Assembly (NCBI GenBank): GCA_029941785.1 | Contig: JAPYTK010000028.1 | Span: 1-39,236, forward strand | Origin: Polyangiaceae bacterium | Lineage (GTDB): Bacteria; Myxococcota_A; Polyangia; Polyangiales; Polyangiaceae | Length of the DNA: 39,236 nt | Direction of reading: 5' to 3' | Part shown: positions 30,937 through 39,236 of the stretch, piece by piece | Numbering within the stretch: position 1 is the first letter of the stretch | Layout: each line of letters starts with the position of its first letter | Translations under genes and position numbers: made by a program | The notes under the pieces: model-generated | Databases searched by the model: none | What the model was told of the DNA's origin: nothing | What the model saw: the letters and a program-made list of their open reading frames with translations, nothing else

Positions 30937-32348
30937 GGGCGACTCTTGTCCGTGCTCGCTTTGGCTTCGGCCGCTTTTGGCACAATGTGCAAGATGACCC
31001 GGCGGTTCGGATCGAGCACGCGCTTGGCGTAGTCCTGCACGGTCTTCGCCGTGGCGTCGCGGTAGCGCTGGAGGTCTTGGGTTGCCCAGCCGGGATTGCC
31101 GTTGTGCGCGAAGTACATGTTCAGCGTGCTCGCCCGTTGTTCGAGAGACTGCAGTTGCGACACGAAACCCATTTCGTAGGTCGTCCGTGCACGAGCGAGT
31201 TCGTCTTGGTCGGCAGGCTCATCCCGAAGACGGGCCAGCTCTTCGTCGACCGCCGCTTCGATTTGCGAAAGCTCAATCCCAGGCCTAGCGACAACTTGCA
31301 CCGTGAAATAGGAACGCAGGCTTTGGGAGCCCTGGTACGCGACCACCGATTGGGCGAGCTTCTTGTCGTAGACCAGAGACTTGTAGAGCCGACTCGTCTT
31401 GCCGCTGCTCGCGATGGCCGCCAAGAGGTCCAGCTCCGCATCCCCTGGAGCAAAGTGCTTCGGGCTGAGCCACGCCATGATCACTTTGGGTAGCGTGACA
31501 TTGTCTTCGAGGGTGTCGCGCACCACGCTGGTCAGTTTCGCGGGCTGAGCGGGGGTCTTTCGCGCTGTCGGCGACGGCGCCTTCCACGAGCCGAAGAACT
31601 TCTCGATGCGATCCTTGGTGGCTTCCAAATCGAAGTCGCCCGCTACGACCAGGGATGCATTCGTTGGTATGTAGTGTTGTTCGAAGAAGGCGCGCACGTC
31701 ACCAACCGTCGCGGCCTCGAGATCTTCGTGAGAGCCGATCACAGGGTGGTGATAGGGATGGCCCTTCGGATAAAGCAGCTCGGGCAGACGCAGTCTGGCT
31801 TTGGCGTAGGGCTGATTCTCTACTTGCTGGCGACGTTCGTTGCGGACGACTTCTCGCTGGGTGTTCAATTTGGGGAGATCGAGCTGCGCGCCGAGGGTCG
31901 TCATCCGATCCGCTTCCATCCACAACAGGAGCGGGAGCGCGTGACTCGGTGCCACATCGTAATAGTCGGTGCGGTCATTGCTGGTCCAAGCGTTGTTCCA
32001 GCCACCTTCTCGTTCCATCCACTGATCGAACTTCGTCATCGGTACGCGTGAGGTGCCCATGAACATCAGGTGCTCGAACAGGTGAGCGAAACCGGTTCGC
32101 CCCTGGACTTCGTCCCGAGAGCCAACCTGCATGTTGATGTTCACGACGACGAGCGGCTGGGACCGATCTTGGTGGAAGATCACGTTCATGCCGTTCGTCA
32201 GCGTGTGGAGTGTGTAGGGTAGCTGCACGAGATTTTTTTCCGAGCTCGGGCTCTGGGCCGTGGCGGGTAGGGCGCTGAGAAGGATCAGAAGGGGGAGCAC
32301 GAACCAGCTCGCGCGCCACACCCACTTCGGAGCGGTTGAACAATGCAC
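30933..32348 (-). CDS. M16-family zinc peptidase, catalytic subunit
   Basis: The product has 471 residues from a GTG start, with a signal peptide ending LPATAQ. The zinc-binding motif is intact: GRTGFAHLFEHLMFMG (His-X2-Glu-His), and a third-ligand Glu lies about 80 residues later in NTQREVVRNERR. WNNAWTSNDRTDYYDVAP follows the usual M16 pattern. It probably degrades peptides or leader sequences in the periplasm together with the non-catalytic lipoprotein encoded immediately downstream. No lipobox is visible, so it may be held in place through that partner. It is divergent from secA with a 205-base gap. Confidence 0.92.
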   Translation of the reverse strand: MHCSTAPKWVWRASWFVLPLLILLSALPATAQSPSSEKNLVQLPYTLHTLTNGMNVIFHQDRSQPLVVVNINMQVGSRDEVQGRTGFAHLFEHLMFMGTSRVPMTKFDQWMEREGGWNNAWTSNDRTDYYDVAPSHALPLLLWMEADRMTTLGAQLDLPKLNTQREVVRNERRQQVENQPYAKARLRLPELLYPKGHPYHHPVIGSHEDLEAATVGDVRAFFEQHYIPTNASLVVAGDFDLEATKDRIEKFFGSWKAPSPTARKTPAQPAKLTSVVRDTLEDNVTLPKVIMAWLSPKHFAPGDAELDLLAAIASSGKTSRLYKSLVYDKKLAQSVVAYQGSQSLRSYFTVQVVARPGIELSQIEAAVDEELARLRDEPADQDELARARTTYEMGFVSQLQSLEQRASTLNMYFAHNGNPGWATQDLQRYRDATAKTVQDYAKRVLDPNRRVILHIVPKAAEAKASTDKSRP

Positions 32349-32553
32349 GGCTGGGTGTATCGCGCGTCACGATACGGAGCACAACTGTCTCTCCGCATGC
32401 TCACCACGGCGCGTTTTCACTGGCGCCGTCGTAAAAGGGCCTTACCGTATCAGGACTTGCCAGCGTCGACCGCGCCCGCTACGAAGCGAGAGCTTTCCCG
32501 CGTGCGGGCTCCGGGCCGGCCGCTGGCATTGGTCATTCGTCAATCATTACAGC
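32349..32553. promoter_or_regulatory. divergent gap between the M16 operon and secA
   Basis: These 205 bases must hold promoters for both directions, but I see no convincing minus-10/minus-35 pair. The bases just before secA lack a clear ribosome site. No leader peptide resembling SecM with an arrest motif is apparent. Confidence 0.3.
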
Positions 32554-35500
32554 ATGTTCACGTTCCTCCAGAAAGTCATCGGTAACGCTCATGAGCGCGC
32601 AGTGCGGCGCATGCGACCGCGTGTCGCCAAGATCAACGCGCTCGAGTCCAAGATCGAGAAGTTGTCTGACGCGGAGTTGAACGCGAAGACAGCGGAATTC
32701 AAGCAGCGCATCGAAAATGGAGAATCGCTCGATCATCTGTTGGTCGAGTCTTTCGCGGTGGTGCGCGAAGCGAGCAAACGCGTCCTGGGCATGCGTCACT
32801 TCGACGTCCAGCTGATGGGGGGCATGGTGCTTCACAAGGGCGGTATCGCCGAGATGCGTACCGGTGAAGGCAAAACGCTCGTTGCCACCTTGCCCTGCTA
32901 TCTCAACGCGCTCAGCGGCAAGGGCGTGCACGTCGTGACGGTCAACGACTACCTCGCGACCCGCGACTCGGAGTGGATGGGGCAGCTACATAGCTTTCTC
33001 GGTATCGAGGTCGGCGTGGTGGTCAATCAGCAATTCGACGAGGACAAGCGCAAGGCGTATCAGGCCGACATCACCTACGGCCAAAACAACGAATTTGGAT
33101 TCGACTACCTCCGGGACAACATGAAGTTCTCGGCGCTCGAGTACATGCAGCGCCCGTTGAACTACGCGATCATCGACGAGGTGGACTCGATTCTCATCGA
33201 CGAGGCGCGCACGCCGCTCATCATTAGCGGGCAGCCCCACAAGAGCAGTGAAAAGTACCACGCGGTCAACGACCTCGTACCGCAACTGCGAAACGAAGAG
33301 CATTACACGCTCGACGAAAAGGGTCACAGCGTCACCCTCACCGACGAGGGCGTCGAGAGGGCCGAGCAGCTCCTCAACGATGTCGGGCTCCTCAAGCGAG
33401 AGAGCGGCGGTGGCTCTTACCGTGGCAATGCCAAGCGCGGAAATCTCTACGACCCGGTCAACCTCGAGACGCTTCACATCCTCAACCAATCCTTGCGTGC
33501 GCACACTCTCTACAAACGGGACGTGAACTACATGGTGCGGGACGGTGAGGTCCTCATCATCGACGAGTTTACCGGCCGCGTGCTGGCGGGTCGCCGCTGG
33601 TCGGACGGTTTGCATCAGGCGGTCGAGTCCAAAGAGAACGTCTCCATCAAAGAAGAAAACCGCACGATGGCGACGATCACCTTTCAAAACCTGTTTCGCT
33701 TGTACGACAAGCTTTCGGGGATGACCGGTACCGCCGACACCGAGGCCGCCGAATTTCACAGCACCTACGAGCTCGACACCCGGGTCATTCCCACCAACCA
33801 GCCGAACATTCGCGACGACCAAGAAGACGTCGTCTACAAGACCGAGCGGGAGAAGTTCACCGCGGTGATCGAAGACATTCTCGAGCACAATGGGCGGGGT
33901 GTCCCCATCCTCGTGGGTACGACCAGCGTCGAAAAGAGCGGCGCCATCTCGCGCATTTTGTCCAAACGCAACATCGATCACAACGTGCTCAACGCGAAGC
34001 ACCACGAGAACGAGGCTTTCGTTGTCGCACAGGCGGGACGCAAGGGCTCGATCACGGTGTCGACCAACATGGCGGGTCGCGGCACGGACATCGTGCTCGG
34101 GGGCAACCCGGAGATGTTGGCAAAACTCAAGTTCCGCGAGGACGATCGCGATCCAGACGAAGAGACGGATGCCTTTGAGAATCTCGTCGATGAACTCGAC
34201 GAGGAGTGCAATCAGCAGCGCCAAGACATCTTGGAGGCCGGAGGCTTGTTCATCATCGGTACCGAGCGGCACGAGTCGCGCCGGATCGACAACCAGCTTC
34301 GTGGACGGGCCGGTCGTCAGGGTGATCCTGGAAAATCACGTTTCTTCTTGTCGCTGGAGGATGACCTCATGCGCATCTTCGCTGGTGACAAGGTTAAGAG
34401 TCTGATGGAGCGCATGGGCATGCCCGATGGCGAGCCGATCGAGCATCCGTGGGTCACCAAGAGCGTGGAGAACGCACAGAAGAAGGTCGAGGAGCGTAAC
34501 TTCGACATTCGAAAGAACGTGCTCGAGTACGACGACGTCATGAGCGCTCAGCGCAAGACGGTGTACACCTTGCGCCAACAGCTGCTTGCCGGTCGCTACG
34601 AGCCCGAGGTCTACGACGACAATGGCAAGGCGACCGGCGAGATCCGCGAGGTCGCCACGCTCGATTGGATTGCAGAGCGTGCCCGCCCCGAGGTGGGGGC
34701 GCTTCTCGGCATGTTCTGCGAAGAGCCGATCGTGCCTCGCGACGACGAGGGCGAATTGCGGTTGATCGAGGACGCCGAAGTCCAAGCCGCGACCCTGGTC
34801 GAACACGACACCTTCCGCAAAGAGCTATACGCCCGTTGGGGCTTGCCGGTCGATGTGATCAACCGCGAAGCGGCTGGCGTTTACGAAGAACTGCTGGATC
34901 TCGTTCCTCTCGCGCTGACCGAGCAGCGCGATCGTTTGCTCGATCTGCTCGACCGTATTGTCGGAGCTATCGTCGAGGACTCTTGCCCAATCAACAAGAA
35001 CCCCGACGATTGGGATTGGGACGCAGTGTTCGAGGGCTTTCAACAACACTTCAATGTCGAGCTGCCCGATGAGGTCGCCGACTACGGCGACCGTGAGGCC
35101 TTGGCGGCCGAACTGTACCAGCGGGGGGAAGCGGCCTACAAAGCACGCGAAGAGGAAACAGGGCTCGAGCTCATGTTGCGCATCTTCCGGCACCTTTATC
35201 TCGAAGAGCTTGACAAGACCTGGGTCGAACATCTTACCGACATGGATCACCTTCGCGACGGCATCGGCTTGCGTGGCTACGGCCAAAAAGACCCGAAGCA
35301 AGAGTACAAGAAGGAAGGCTACAACATGTTCGTCACGATGCTCGCGCGGGTATCGTCGAACGTCGTCACCAAGGTCATGACGGTGGAGGTTCGGGCCGCC
35401 GAAGAAGAACAGATCGAGGCGGCTGATCTCGACCGTCACATGAAAGACCTGGCGAATGCCATCGCCCGTCACGGTAAAGAGGTCGTTCCGGCGTCTTCCC

Positions 35501-35622
35501 CTGGCTTGTTGTTCGAGCCAGAAGAGGCACCGGTGGGTGCGGAGACGGTCTGCCCTTGCGGTAGCGGCAAGAAGTTCATGGAGTGCCATGGCGCCGACAT
35601 GGACATCGACCTGATGCTCTGA
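32554..35622 (+). CDS. secA: preprotein translocase ATPase SecA
   Basis: Starting at the ATG at 32554 gives 1022 residues. The open frame continues upstream to 32260, but SecA-like sequence begins with MFTFLQKVIGNAHERAVRRM. SecA drives Sec-dependent export through SecYEG. Visible motifs are MRTGEGKTLVA (Walker A, Lys107), VNDYLATRDSEWMG, DEVDSILIDEARTPLIISG (Asp208), MTGTADTEAAEF, VGTTSVEKS, TNMAGRGTDIVLGGNPE, and GRAGRQGDPG with the arginine finger. The C-terminal zinc tail is intact (Cys1000, Cys1002, Cys1011, His1012) for SecB/ribosome contact. It is about 120 residues longer than the E. coli enzyme, with extra acidic segments in the C-terminal third. Confidence 0.97.
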   Translation: MFTFLQKVIGNAHERAVRRMRPRVAKINALESKIEKLSDAELNAKTAEFKQRIENGESLDHLLVESFAVVREASKRVLGMRHFDVQLMGGMVLHKGGIAEMRTGEGKTLVATLPCYLNALSGKGVHVVTVNDYLATRDSEWMGQLHSFLGIEVGVVVNQQFDEDKRKAYQADITYGQNNEFGFDYLRDNMKFSALEYMQRPLNYAIIDEVDSILIDEARTPLIISGQPHKSSEKYHAVNDLVPQLRNEEHYTLDEKGHSVTLTDEGVERAEQLLNDVGLLKRESGGGSYRGNAKRGNLYDPVNLETLHILNQSLRAHTLYKRDVNYMVRDGEVLIIDEFTGRVLAGRRWSDGLHQAVESKENVSIKEENRTMATITFQNLFRLYDKLSGMTGTADTEAAEFHSTYELDTRVIPTNQPNIRDDQEDVVYKTEREKFTAVIEDILEHNGRGVPILVGTTSVEKSGAISRILSKRNIDHNVLNAKHHENEAFVVAQAGRKGSITVSTNMAGRGTDIVLGGNPEMLAKLKFREDDRDPDEETDAFENLVDELDEECNQQRQDILEAGGLFIIGTERHESRRIDNQLRGRAGRQGDPGKSRFFLSLEDDLMRIFAGDKVKSLMERMGMPDGEPIEHPWVTKSVENAQKKVEERNFDIRKNVLEYDDVMSAQRKTVYTLRQQLLAGRYEPEVYDDNGKATGEIREVATLDWIAERARPEVGALLGMFCEEPIVPRDDEGELRLIEDAEVQAATLVEHDTFRKELYARWGLPVDVINREAAGVYEELLDLVPLALTEQRDRLLDLLDRIVGAIVEDSCPINKNPDDWDWDAVFEGFQQHFNVELPDEVADYGDREALAAELYQRGEAAYKAREEETGLELMLRIFRHLYLEELDKTWVEHLTDMDHLRDGIGLRGYGQKDPKQEYKKEGYNMFVTMLARVSSNVVTKVMTVEVRAAEEEQIEAADLDRHMKDLANAIARHGKEVVPASSPGLLFEPEEAPVGAETVCPCGSGKKFMECHGADMDIDLML

Positions 35623-35672
35623 GCGTGTGAGCCCGCTCGCGGGACAAGCCTGCTACGCTCAACGCACTTGTA

Positions 35673-37736
35673 ATGCGTCGGGTGTGGTTGATCGTGATGG
35701 GGCTCTGCTTCGCTGCAAACGCGGGGGCGCAGACGAGGGCCAGCCGGCCGGGCGAGCTTCCGCAGCTCCGGGTGGACTTGCACGCGCATCTGTCCATGAA
35801 GCCGGCGCTGGGCTGGCTGTTTCGCGGTTCCTTTGATGCGCCCCTGGTCGCCGATTCCTGGGACGATCAGCTGAGCAGCAAAGCGAACGGCAAGACCCTT
35901 CAGGAGGCGGGGTTGGGCGTGATGGTGGTCGCCTTGTACGCCCATCCCGTTTTTGCCGGCGACATGCGCGAGGCAGTGCGAAACCAAATCGCTGAGGTAG
36001 AGGCATTTGTTCGCCGTCGATCAAGGTGGGCGATCGCCCGTCAGGCTTCGGAGGCCGACACGCTGCTGCGCCAAGGCAAGCGAGTGATCGTGCTGAGTAT
36101 CGAGGGCGCGGCTGGGGTACTGGAATCGGAAGCGGATCTGCGCGAGTTCATCGACGAGCGTGGGATCGCCATCGTCACGCCACTGCATTTGGTGGATGAT
36201 CGCTTCGGCGGAGCGGCACTGCTGGACGGTGCGCAACGAGTGGCGAACCCCATTGCCTTGATCGATGGCCGCCAACGGCGCCTCGTCGATCGTGGATTTG
36301 AGGATGGGATCGTGCGCAATCAGCGTGGTTTGACGTTGATGGGGAAGCGCTTGCTGATCGAGCTCGTGCGCCGTGGTGTCTGGATCGACTTGACCCACGC
36401 TTCCGACGCGGCCGTCGAGCAGATGATGCCGATCCTCGAGGCGGCGGGGCAGCCCCTGTTGTTCACGCATACTTCACCAAGGCACTTCCGCAAGGCCGAG
36501 CGCGCCCTCAGCGACCGCATGCTCAAGGCCGTGGACCGCACTCGCGGGATGGTCGGGCTTCTGCCCAGCGAAGACGCGATGCCCAACATCCCACCAGCTA
36601 GTGGCTACTGCCAGGCGGGGTGCGAACCGGACACCTGTCGTGGAAGCGTGGCCGGATTGGCAGAGGTTTACAGTTATCTCGCGCGCTTCGTCTCGCCGTC
36701 GGCGATCGCGCTCGGAAGCGACTTCAACGGAGGTATGCGCCATCTGCGGCCGTCGTGCCAAACGGGGACGTCCATCGACCACGAGGCGGGTTTCTATCAG
36801 CTCGGACAGACTCCGGCGCTGTGGCGTGCGCTTCGCCAGGCTGGTGCGCCCGTGCCAGAAGCGCGAGACACTCTGCGTCATTTTGTCGAAGCGTGGTCGA
36901 GGGTGATGCCGGCGAAGCTGGCGCGTTTGAACGCGATGTTGCCACTGTTGCCATCGAAGGGCCGTGTCGCGGGTCCAGGCTTCGACGCGCGCCTGCGATT
37001 GGGTGTCAGGAGCTTCGAGGCTGGCAACCGGCCCGGCCTGTTGCTGGGCACGGAGGCGCGGGTGCTGAAGGATTCCGCGACGCCATTGGACACCGAACCA
37101 CTCGTCTATTTGGCTGACACGAAAATCGACTGGTTGACCGTGCCTCATGGTGATGTGGCGCCGTGGTTGTCGGCGTCCTTTGCTCCCGTCGGCATCATCG
37201 CCGATGACGGGTCGGTCCGCCTCGAAGGCCAACTCGGTGCCGCTCGCGTGTTGCGGGACCGGGCGCTGCTTCGTGCGTGGGACTTGCAGGTTTTGGCATT
37301 GCGTGTTCGCGCTCGTGCGGTGCCCGGCTTATTTCACCGACTCTACCGCCATCACCTCTTTTTCGACATCGGCCTGGGCGCTTTGGGGTACCGGGGACTT
37401 TGGACGAGTTCGGGATCGGCTGCTGTTCACGGATTTGCGCTCGGGGACCTCGAGCTGCGCGGTGGCGTGACCTTGTCCCCCCGTCATGCTCACGTCGTCA
37501 AGCTCTACGGATCGGCGAGTGCTGAGCTGGCCTTGTTCGGACACCCTTCGGGGATCCGTTATGCTGGCGAACGCGCGGCGGGTATGGGGGTGGCGATTGG
37601 ATTGGGGACGGCCGGTGCCGAGCTTCGCCTCGACGCCCGGTGGATAGGATGGACGGGGCCGATGAGCAGCGGCGAACTTCGACGTGATGAAGTCAGCGCG
37701 ACCATCGTCGTCCCTGTCGGCGGTCGGTCGCGCTAG
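35673..37736 (+). CDS. secreted M19-type (membrane dipeptidase-like) amidohydrolase with extra C-terminal domain
   Basis: The product has 687 residues with a signal peptide ending NAGAQ. Residues about 30-420 follow the peptidase M19 layout: metal motif VDLHAHL (His37, His39), bridging glutamate in VLSIEGAAGVLE, then IDLTHASDAAVEQMM, LLFTHTSPRHFRK and ALGSDFNGGMRHL. The first motif is His-X-His where classical renal-dipeptidase relatives have His-X-Asp. A Cys-rich loop (YCQAGCEPDTC) is inserted before the GSDF motif. The last 255 residues are not part of known dipeptidases; they are beta-rich with glycine-heavy strands, and could be a small barrel or surface-attachment domain. It lies 50 bases after secA. 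The substrate may be a dipeptide or beta-lactam-like amide, unproven. Confidence 0.83.
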   Translation: MRRVWLIVMGLCFAANAGAQTRASRPGELPQLRVDLHAHLSMKPALGWLFRGSFDAPLVADSWDDQLSSKANGKTLQEAGLGVMVVALYAHPVFAGDMREAVRNQIAEVEAFVRRRSRWAIARQASEADTLLRQGKRVIVLSIEGAAGVLESEADLREFIDERGIAIVTPLHLVDDRFGGAALLDGAQRVANPIALIDGRQRRLVDRGFEDGIVRNQRGLTLMGKRLLIELVRRGVWIDLTHASDAAVEQMMPILEAAGQPLLFTHTSPRHFRKAERALSDRMLKAVDRTRGMVGLLPSEDAMPNIPPASGYCQAGCEPDTCRGSVAGLAEVYSYLARFVSPSAIALGSDFNGGMRHLRPSCQTGTSIDHEAGFYQLGQTPALWRALRQAGAPVPEARDTLRHFVEAWSRVMPAKLARLNAMLPLLPSKGRVAGPGFDARLRLGVRSFEAGNRPGLLLGTEARVLKDSATPLDTEPLVYLADTKIDWLTVPHGDVAPWLSASFAPVGIIADDGSVRLEGQLGAARVLRDRALLRAWDLQVLALRVRARAVPGLFHRLYRHHLFFDIGLGALGYRGLWTSSGSAAVHGFALGDLELRGGVTLSPRHAHVVKLYGSASAELALFGHPSGIRYAGERAAGMGVAIGLGTAGAELRLDARWIGWTGPMSSGELRRDEVSATIVVPVGGRSR

Positions 37737-37787
37737 GTCAAGCGTTGCGCCACTCGATGTCGGCGGCGCAAGGCGTTATGATTCACC

Positions 37788-38708
37788 GTGATGATGCATC
37801 CACGTAGATTCCTCCTTCTCGTGCTGGGCCTCGGATTGGCGACGACATCTTCGCTTGGATGTAGCGGCGCGAGCGATTCCTCACCCGGACCACCGCCGTC
37901 CCCGCCGCCCACTGTGTTCACCGACTTCGGTGGCCGCACGGTCGAGCTGCACGTTCCTGGCAGCTACGCTCCGGACGTATTGACACCGCTCGTGATCTTG
38001 CTTCACGGCTACTCGGCTACGGGGATGGTGCAAGAACTGTATTGGAGGCTCAAGCCGGAGGCAGACAGGCGAGGAGTTTTGTATGCCCACCCCGATGGCA
38101 CGGTCGATCTCCAAGGGGCTCGCTTTTGGAATGCGACCGAGGCGTGCTGCGATTTTTCCAACAGCGGCGTGGACGATAGCGCGTATCTACGTGCGTTGGT
38201 GGAGCAGATCCGCGAACACTACGCAGTGGATCCTAAGCGGATCTACTTCACGGGTCATTCCAATGGGGCATTCATGTCCTATCGCATGGCTTGCGATCAT
38301 GCCGATTGGGTCGCGGCCATCGCGGGACTTGCTGGCGGGATGCTCGCAGATGCCGAGAATTGTAAGGCCAGCGAGCCGGTGCACGTCCTCCACATTCATG
38401 GCGATCAAGATGCGCTCGTGGAATACGAGGGCTCGACGACGGGGGGAATCGAAGCCCCTGGCGCGCGTGCCTCCGCTCAGTTTTGGGCAGACCGAGCCGG
38501 ATGCGAGCCGGATCCTGTGACCGAGAGCCCCCTCGAACTCGCGCCGGGAGTGGACGGCGCCGAGACTTTGGTCGAGCGCTGGCAGGGTTGCGGGGTCGGA
38601 GGCTCAGCCGAGTTGTGGACGATGCGCGGGGTTGGTCATGTGCCGGGCTTTGACGACACGTATCCACCGGCCTTGTTTGATTACTTGCTCAGTCATCCCA
38701 AGCCCTGA
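37788..38708 (+). CDS. LpqC/polyhydroxybutyrate-depolymerase-type esterase lipoprotein
   Basis: The product has 306 residues. The start is GTG at 37788, with ATGs at 37791 and 37794 as alternatives. The signal ends SSLGC, a probable lipid site, followed by a Pro/Ser-rich linker. The catalytic domain is an alpha/beta hydrolase: PLVILLHGYSATG (oxyanion region), FTGHSNGAFMSYRMAC with nucleophile Ser158, HIHGDQDALVEYEG with the likely acid Asp, and GVGHVPGF with the catalytic His. This matches the PHB-depolymerase/LpqC/feruloyl-esterase group. Two Cys pairs (EACCDF and later) suggest disulphides. Exported and membrane-tethered; the natural ester is unknown. Confidence 0.88.
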   Translation: MMMHPRRFLLLVLGLGLATTSSLGCSGASDSSPGPPPSPPPTVFTDFGGRTVELHVPGSYAPDVLTPLVILLHGYSATGMVQELYWRLKPEADRRGVLYAHPDGTVDLQGARFWNATEACCDFSNSGVDDSAYLRALVEQIREHYAVDPKRIYFTGHSNGAFMSYRMACDHADWVAAIAGLAGGMLADAENCKASEPVHVLHIHGDQDALVEYEGSTTGGIEAPGARASAQFWADRAGCEPDPVTESPLELAPGVDGAETLVERWQGCGVGGSAELWTMRGVGHVPGFDDTYPPALFDYLLSHPKP

Positions 38709-38767
38709 GCGAGGCTGCCGCTGAGTTGCCCCCAGATGGCGCCTGCCGTACCCTGTGCCGGGTCTCC

Positions 38768-39236
38768 ATGATCGGCAAAACCATCGACAGCTGCTATGAA
38801 ATCATTCGAGAAATCGGTTCGGGCGCCATGGGTGGCGTATTCGAGGCCAAACAGACTTTTACCGATCGACGCGTCGCCATCAAGCTGCTCAATCGGCCAG
38901 GAATCGTCCACGCCAAGGACGTGATCACTCGCTTCGAACGAGAAGCCCTTGCGGCGGCCAAGCTCAGCTCACCTCACATCGTGCAGATTCTCGATGCGGG
39001 TCATGACCCGACGACAGGCCTGCCCTACACGGTGATGGAGTTGCTCCAGGGTGAGGGTGTGGATGACGTTCTCACCCGCGTGGGCTCCTTGGCACCATCG
39101 CTCGCCATTCGGATCGTCGCGCAGATCTGCCGTGGACTAGAAAAGGCGCATGAGGCGGGCATGATCCATCGTGACGTCAAGCCAGCCAATATTTTCATGC
39201 ATCGAGCCGACGACGAGGAGATCATCGTCAAGCTTC
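38768..39236 (+). CDS. Ser/Thr protein kinase, N-terminal part (cut by right edge)
   Basis: An open frame of 156 codons runs from the ATG at 38768 to the window edge. It is a Hanks-type kinase domain at the extreme N-terminus: phosphate loop IGSGAMGGVFEA (residues 16-27), VAIKLL with the ATP-binding Lys39, a Glu in FEREALAAAKLSSPHIVQ, hinge YTVMELLQGEGVDDVL, and the catalytic loop MIHRDVKPANIF (Asp136). Myxobacteria carry many such kinases, often with transmembrane and sensor parts after the kinase domain; that portion lies outside the window. It begins 59 bases after the esterase gene. Confidence 0.93.
   Translation, partial: MIGKTIDSCYEIIREIGSGAMGGVFEAKQTFTDRRVAIKLLNRPGIVHAKDVITRFEREALAAAKLSSPHIVQILDAGHDPTTGLPYTVMELLQGEGVDDVLTRVGSLAPSLAIRIVAQICRGLEKAHEAGMIHRDVKPANIFMHRADDEEIIVKL

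Noticed and set aside
32260-32553. N-terminal extension of secA or a SecM-like leader peptide
   Set aside because: The upstream codons show no SecA similarity, overlap the divergent M16 gene, and contain no recognisable arrest motif or signal peptide.
32986-34272. 428-codon open frame on the - strand
   Set aside because: Antisense to secA; SecA motifs are continuous on the + strand.
1-39236. CRISPR arrays, insertion sequences, prophage or integrase genes
   Set aside because: No regularly spaced direct repeats, transposase motifs or terminal inverted repeats were found by reading; the window looks like resident chromosome.

Overview
The window is GC-rich, gene-dense chromosomal DNA that most likely comes from a myxobacterium (phylum Myxococcota). 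The grounds are several surface-protein types typical of that group: a choice-of-anchor L protein, an FG-GAP protein with a MYXO-CTERM-like tail (Gly-Cys-Gly-Cys, one membrane helix, arginine cluster), an OmpA protein with thrombospondin-3 calcium repeats, many lipoproteins, and a Ser/Thr protein kinase. I see no tRNA, rRNA, CRISPR array, insertion sequence, integrase or phage gene.

Region 1 (1-13.2 kb) is an exported-protein district. In order it holds a choice-of-anchor L protein cut by the left edge, a lipoprotein with a copper-monooxygenase-like fold, a small lipoprotein, two paralogous transglutaminase-elicitor-family lipoproteins on either side of a convergent 1123-residue FG-GAP surface protein, a TPR/coiled-coil lipoprotein, and a very cysteine-rich lipoprotein. 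The second transglutaminase ends in a roughly 50-residue cysteine-rich module that recurs twice, in tandem, at the end of the cysteine-rich lipoprotein. This set looks like a cell-surface or extracellular cross-linking and matrix repertoire, and it is the most unusual part of the window.

Region 2 (13.2-17.0 kb, + strand) carries a VanW-domain membrane protein, the bifunctional coenzyme A enzyme CoaBC, and a CPBP membrane protease whose start overlaps the end of coaBC.

Region 3 (17.0-27.0 kb) is a long minus-strand run: OmpA/TSP3 protein, DUF5916 outer-membrane protein, gatB, an acyltransferase, two tandem HCCA-isomerase/DsbA-like proteins, a small exported protein, ddl and yebC. The middle genes are packed within a few bases of each other and are probably cotranscribed.

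Region 4 (27.0-39.2 kb) contains a composite YXWV/DUF6600-like, His-rich, Arg/Ser-rich secreted protein with a lipoprotein gene behind it. It also has a pair of M16 peptidases (one with the zinc motif, one without) with overlapping genes, and secA transcribed divergently from them. A secreted M19-type amidohydrolase with an extra C-terminal domain, a PHB-depolymerase-type esterase lipoprotein and the N-terminal part of a Ser/Thr kinase complete the window. Most functions are assigned by family recognition from translated motifs. No database search was possible.
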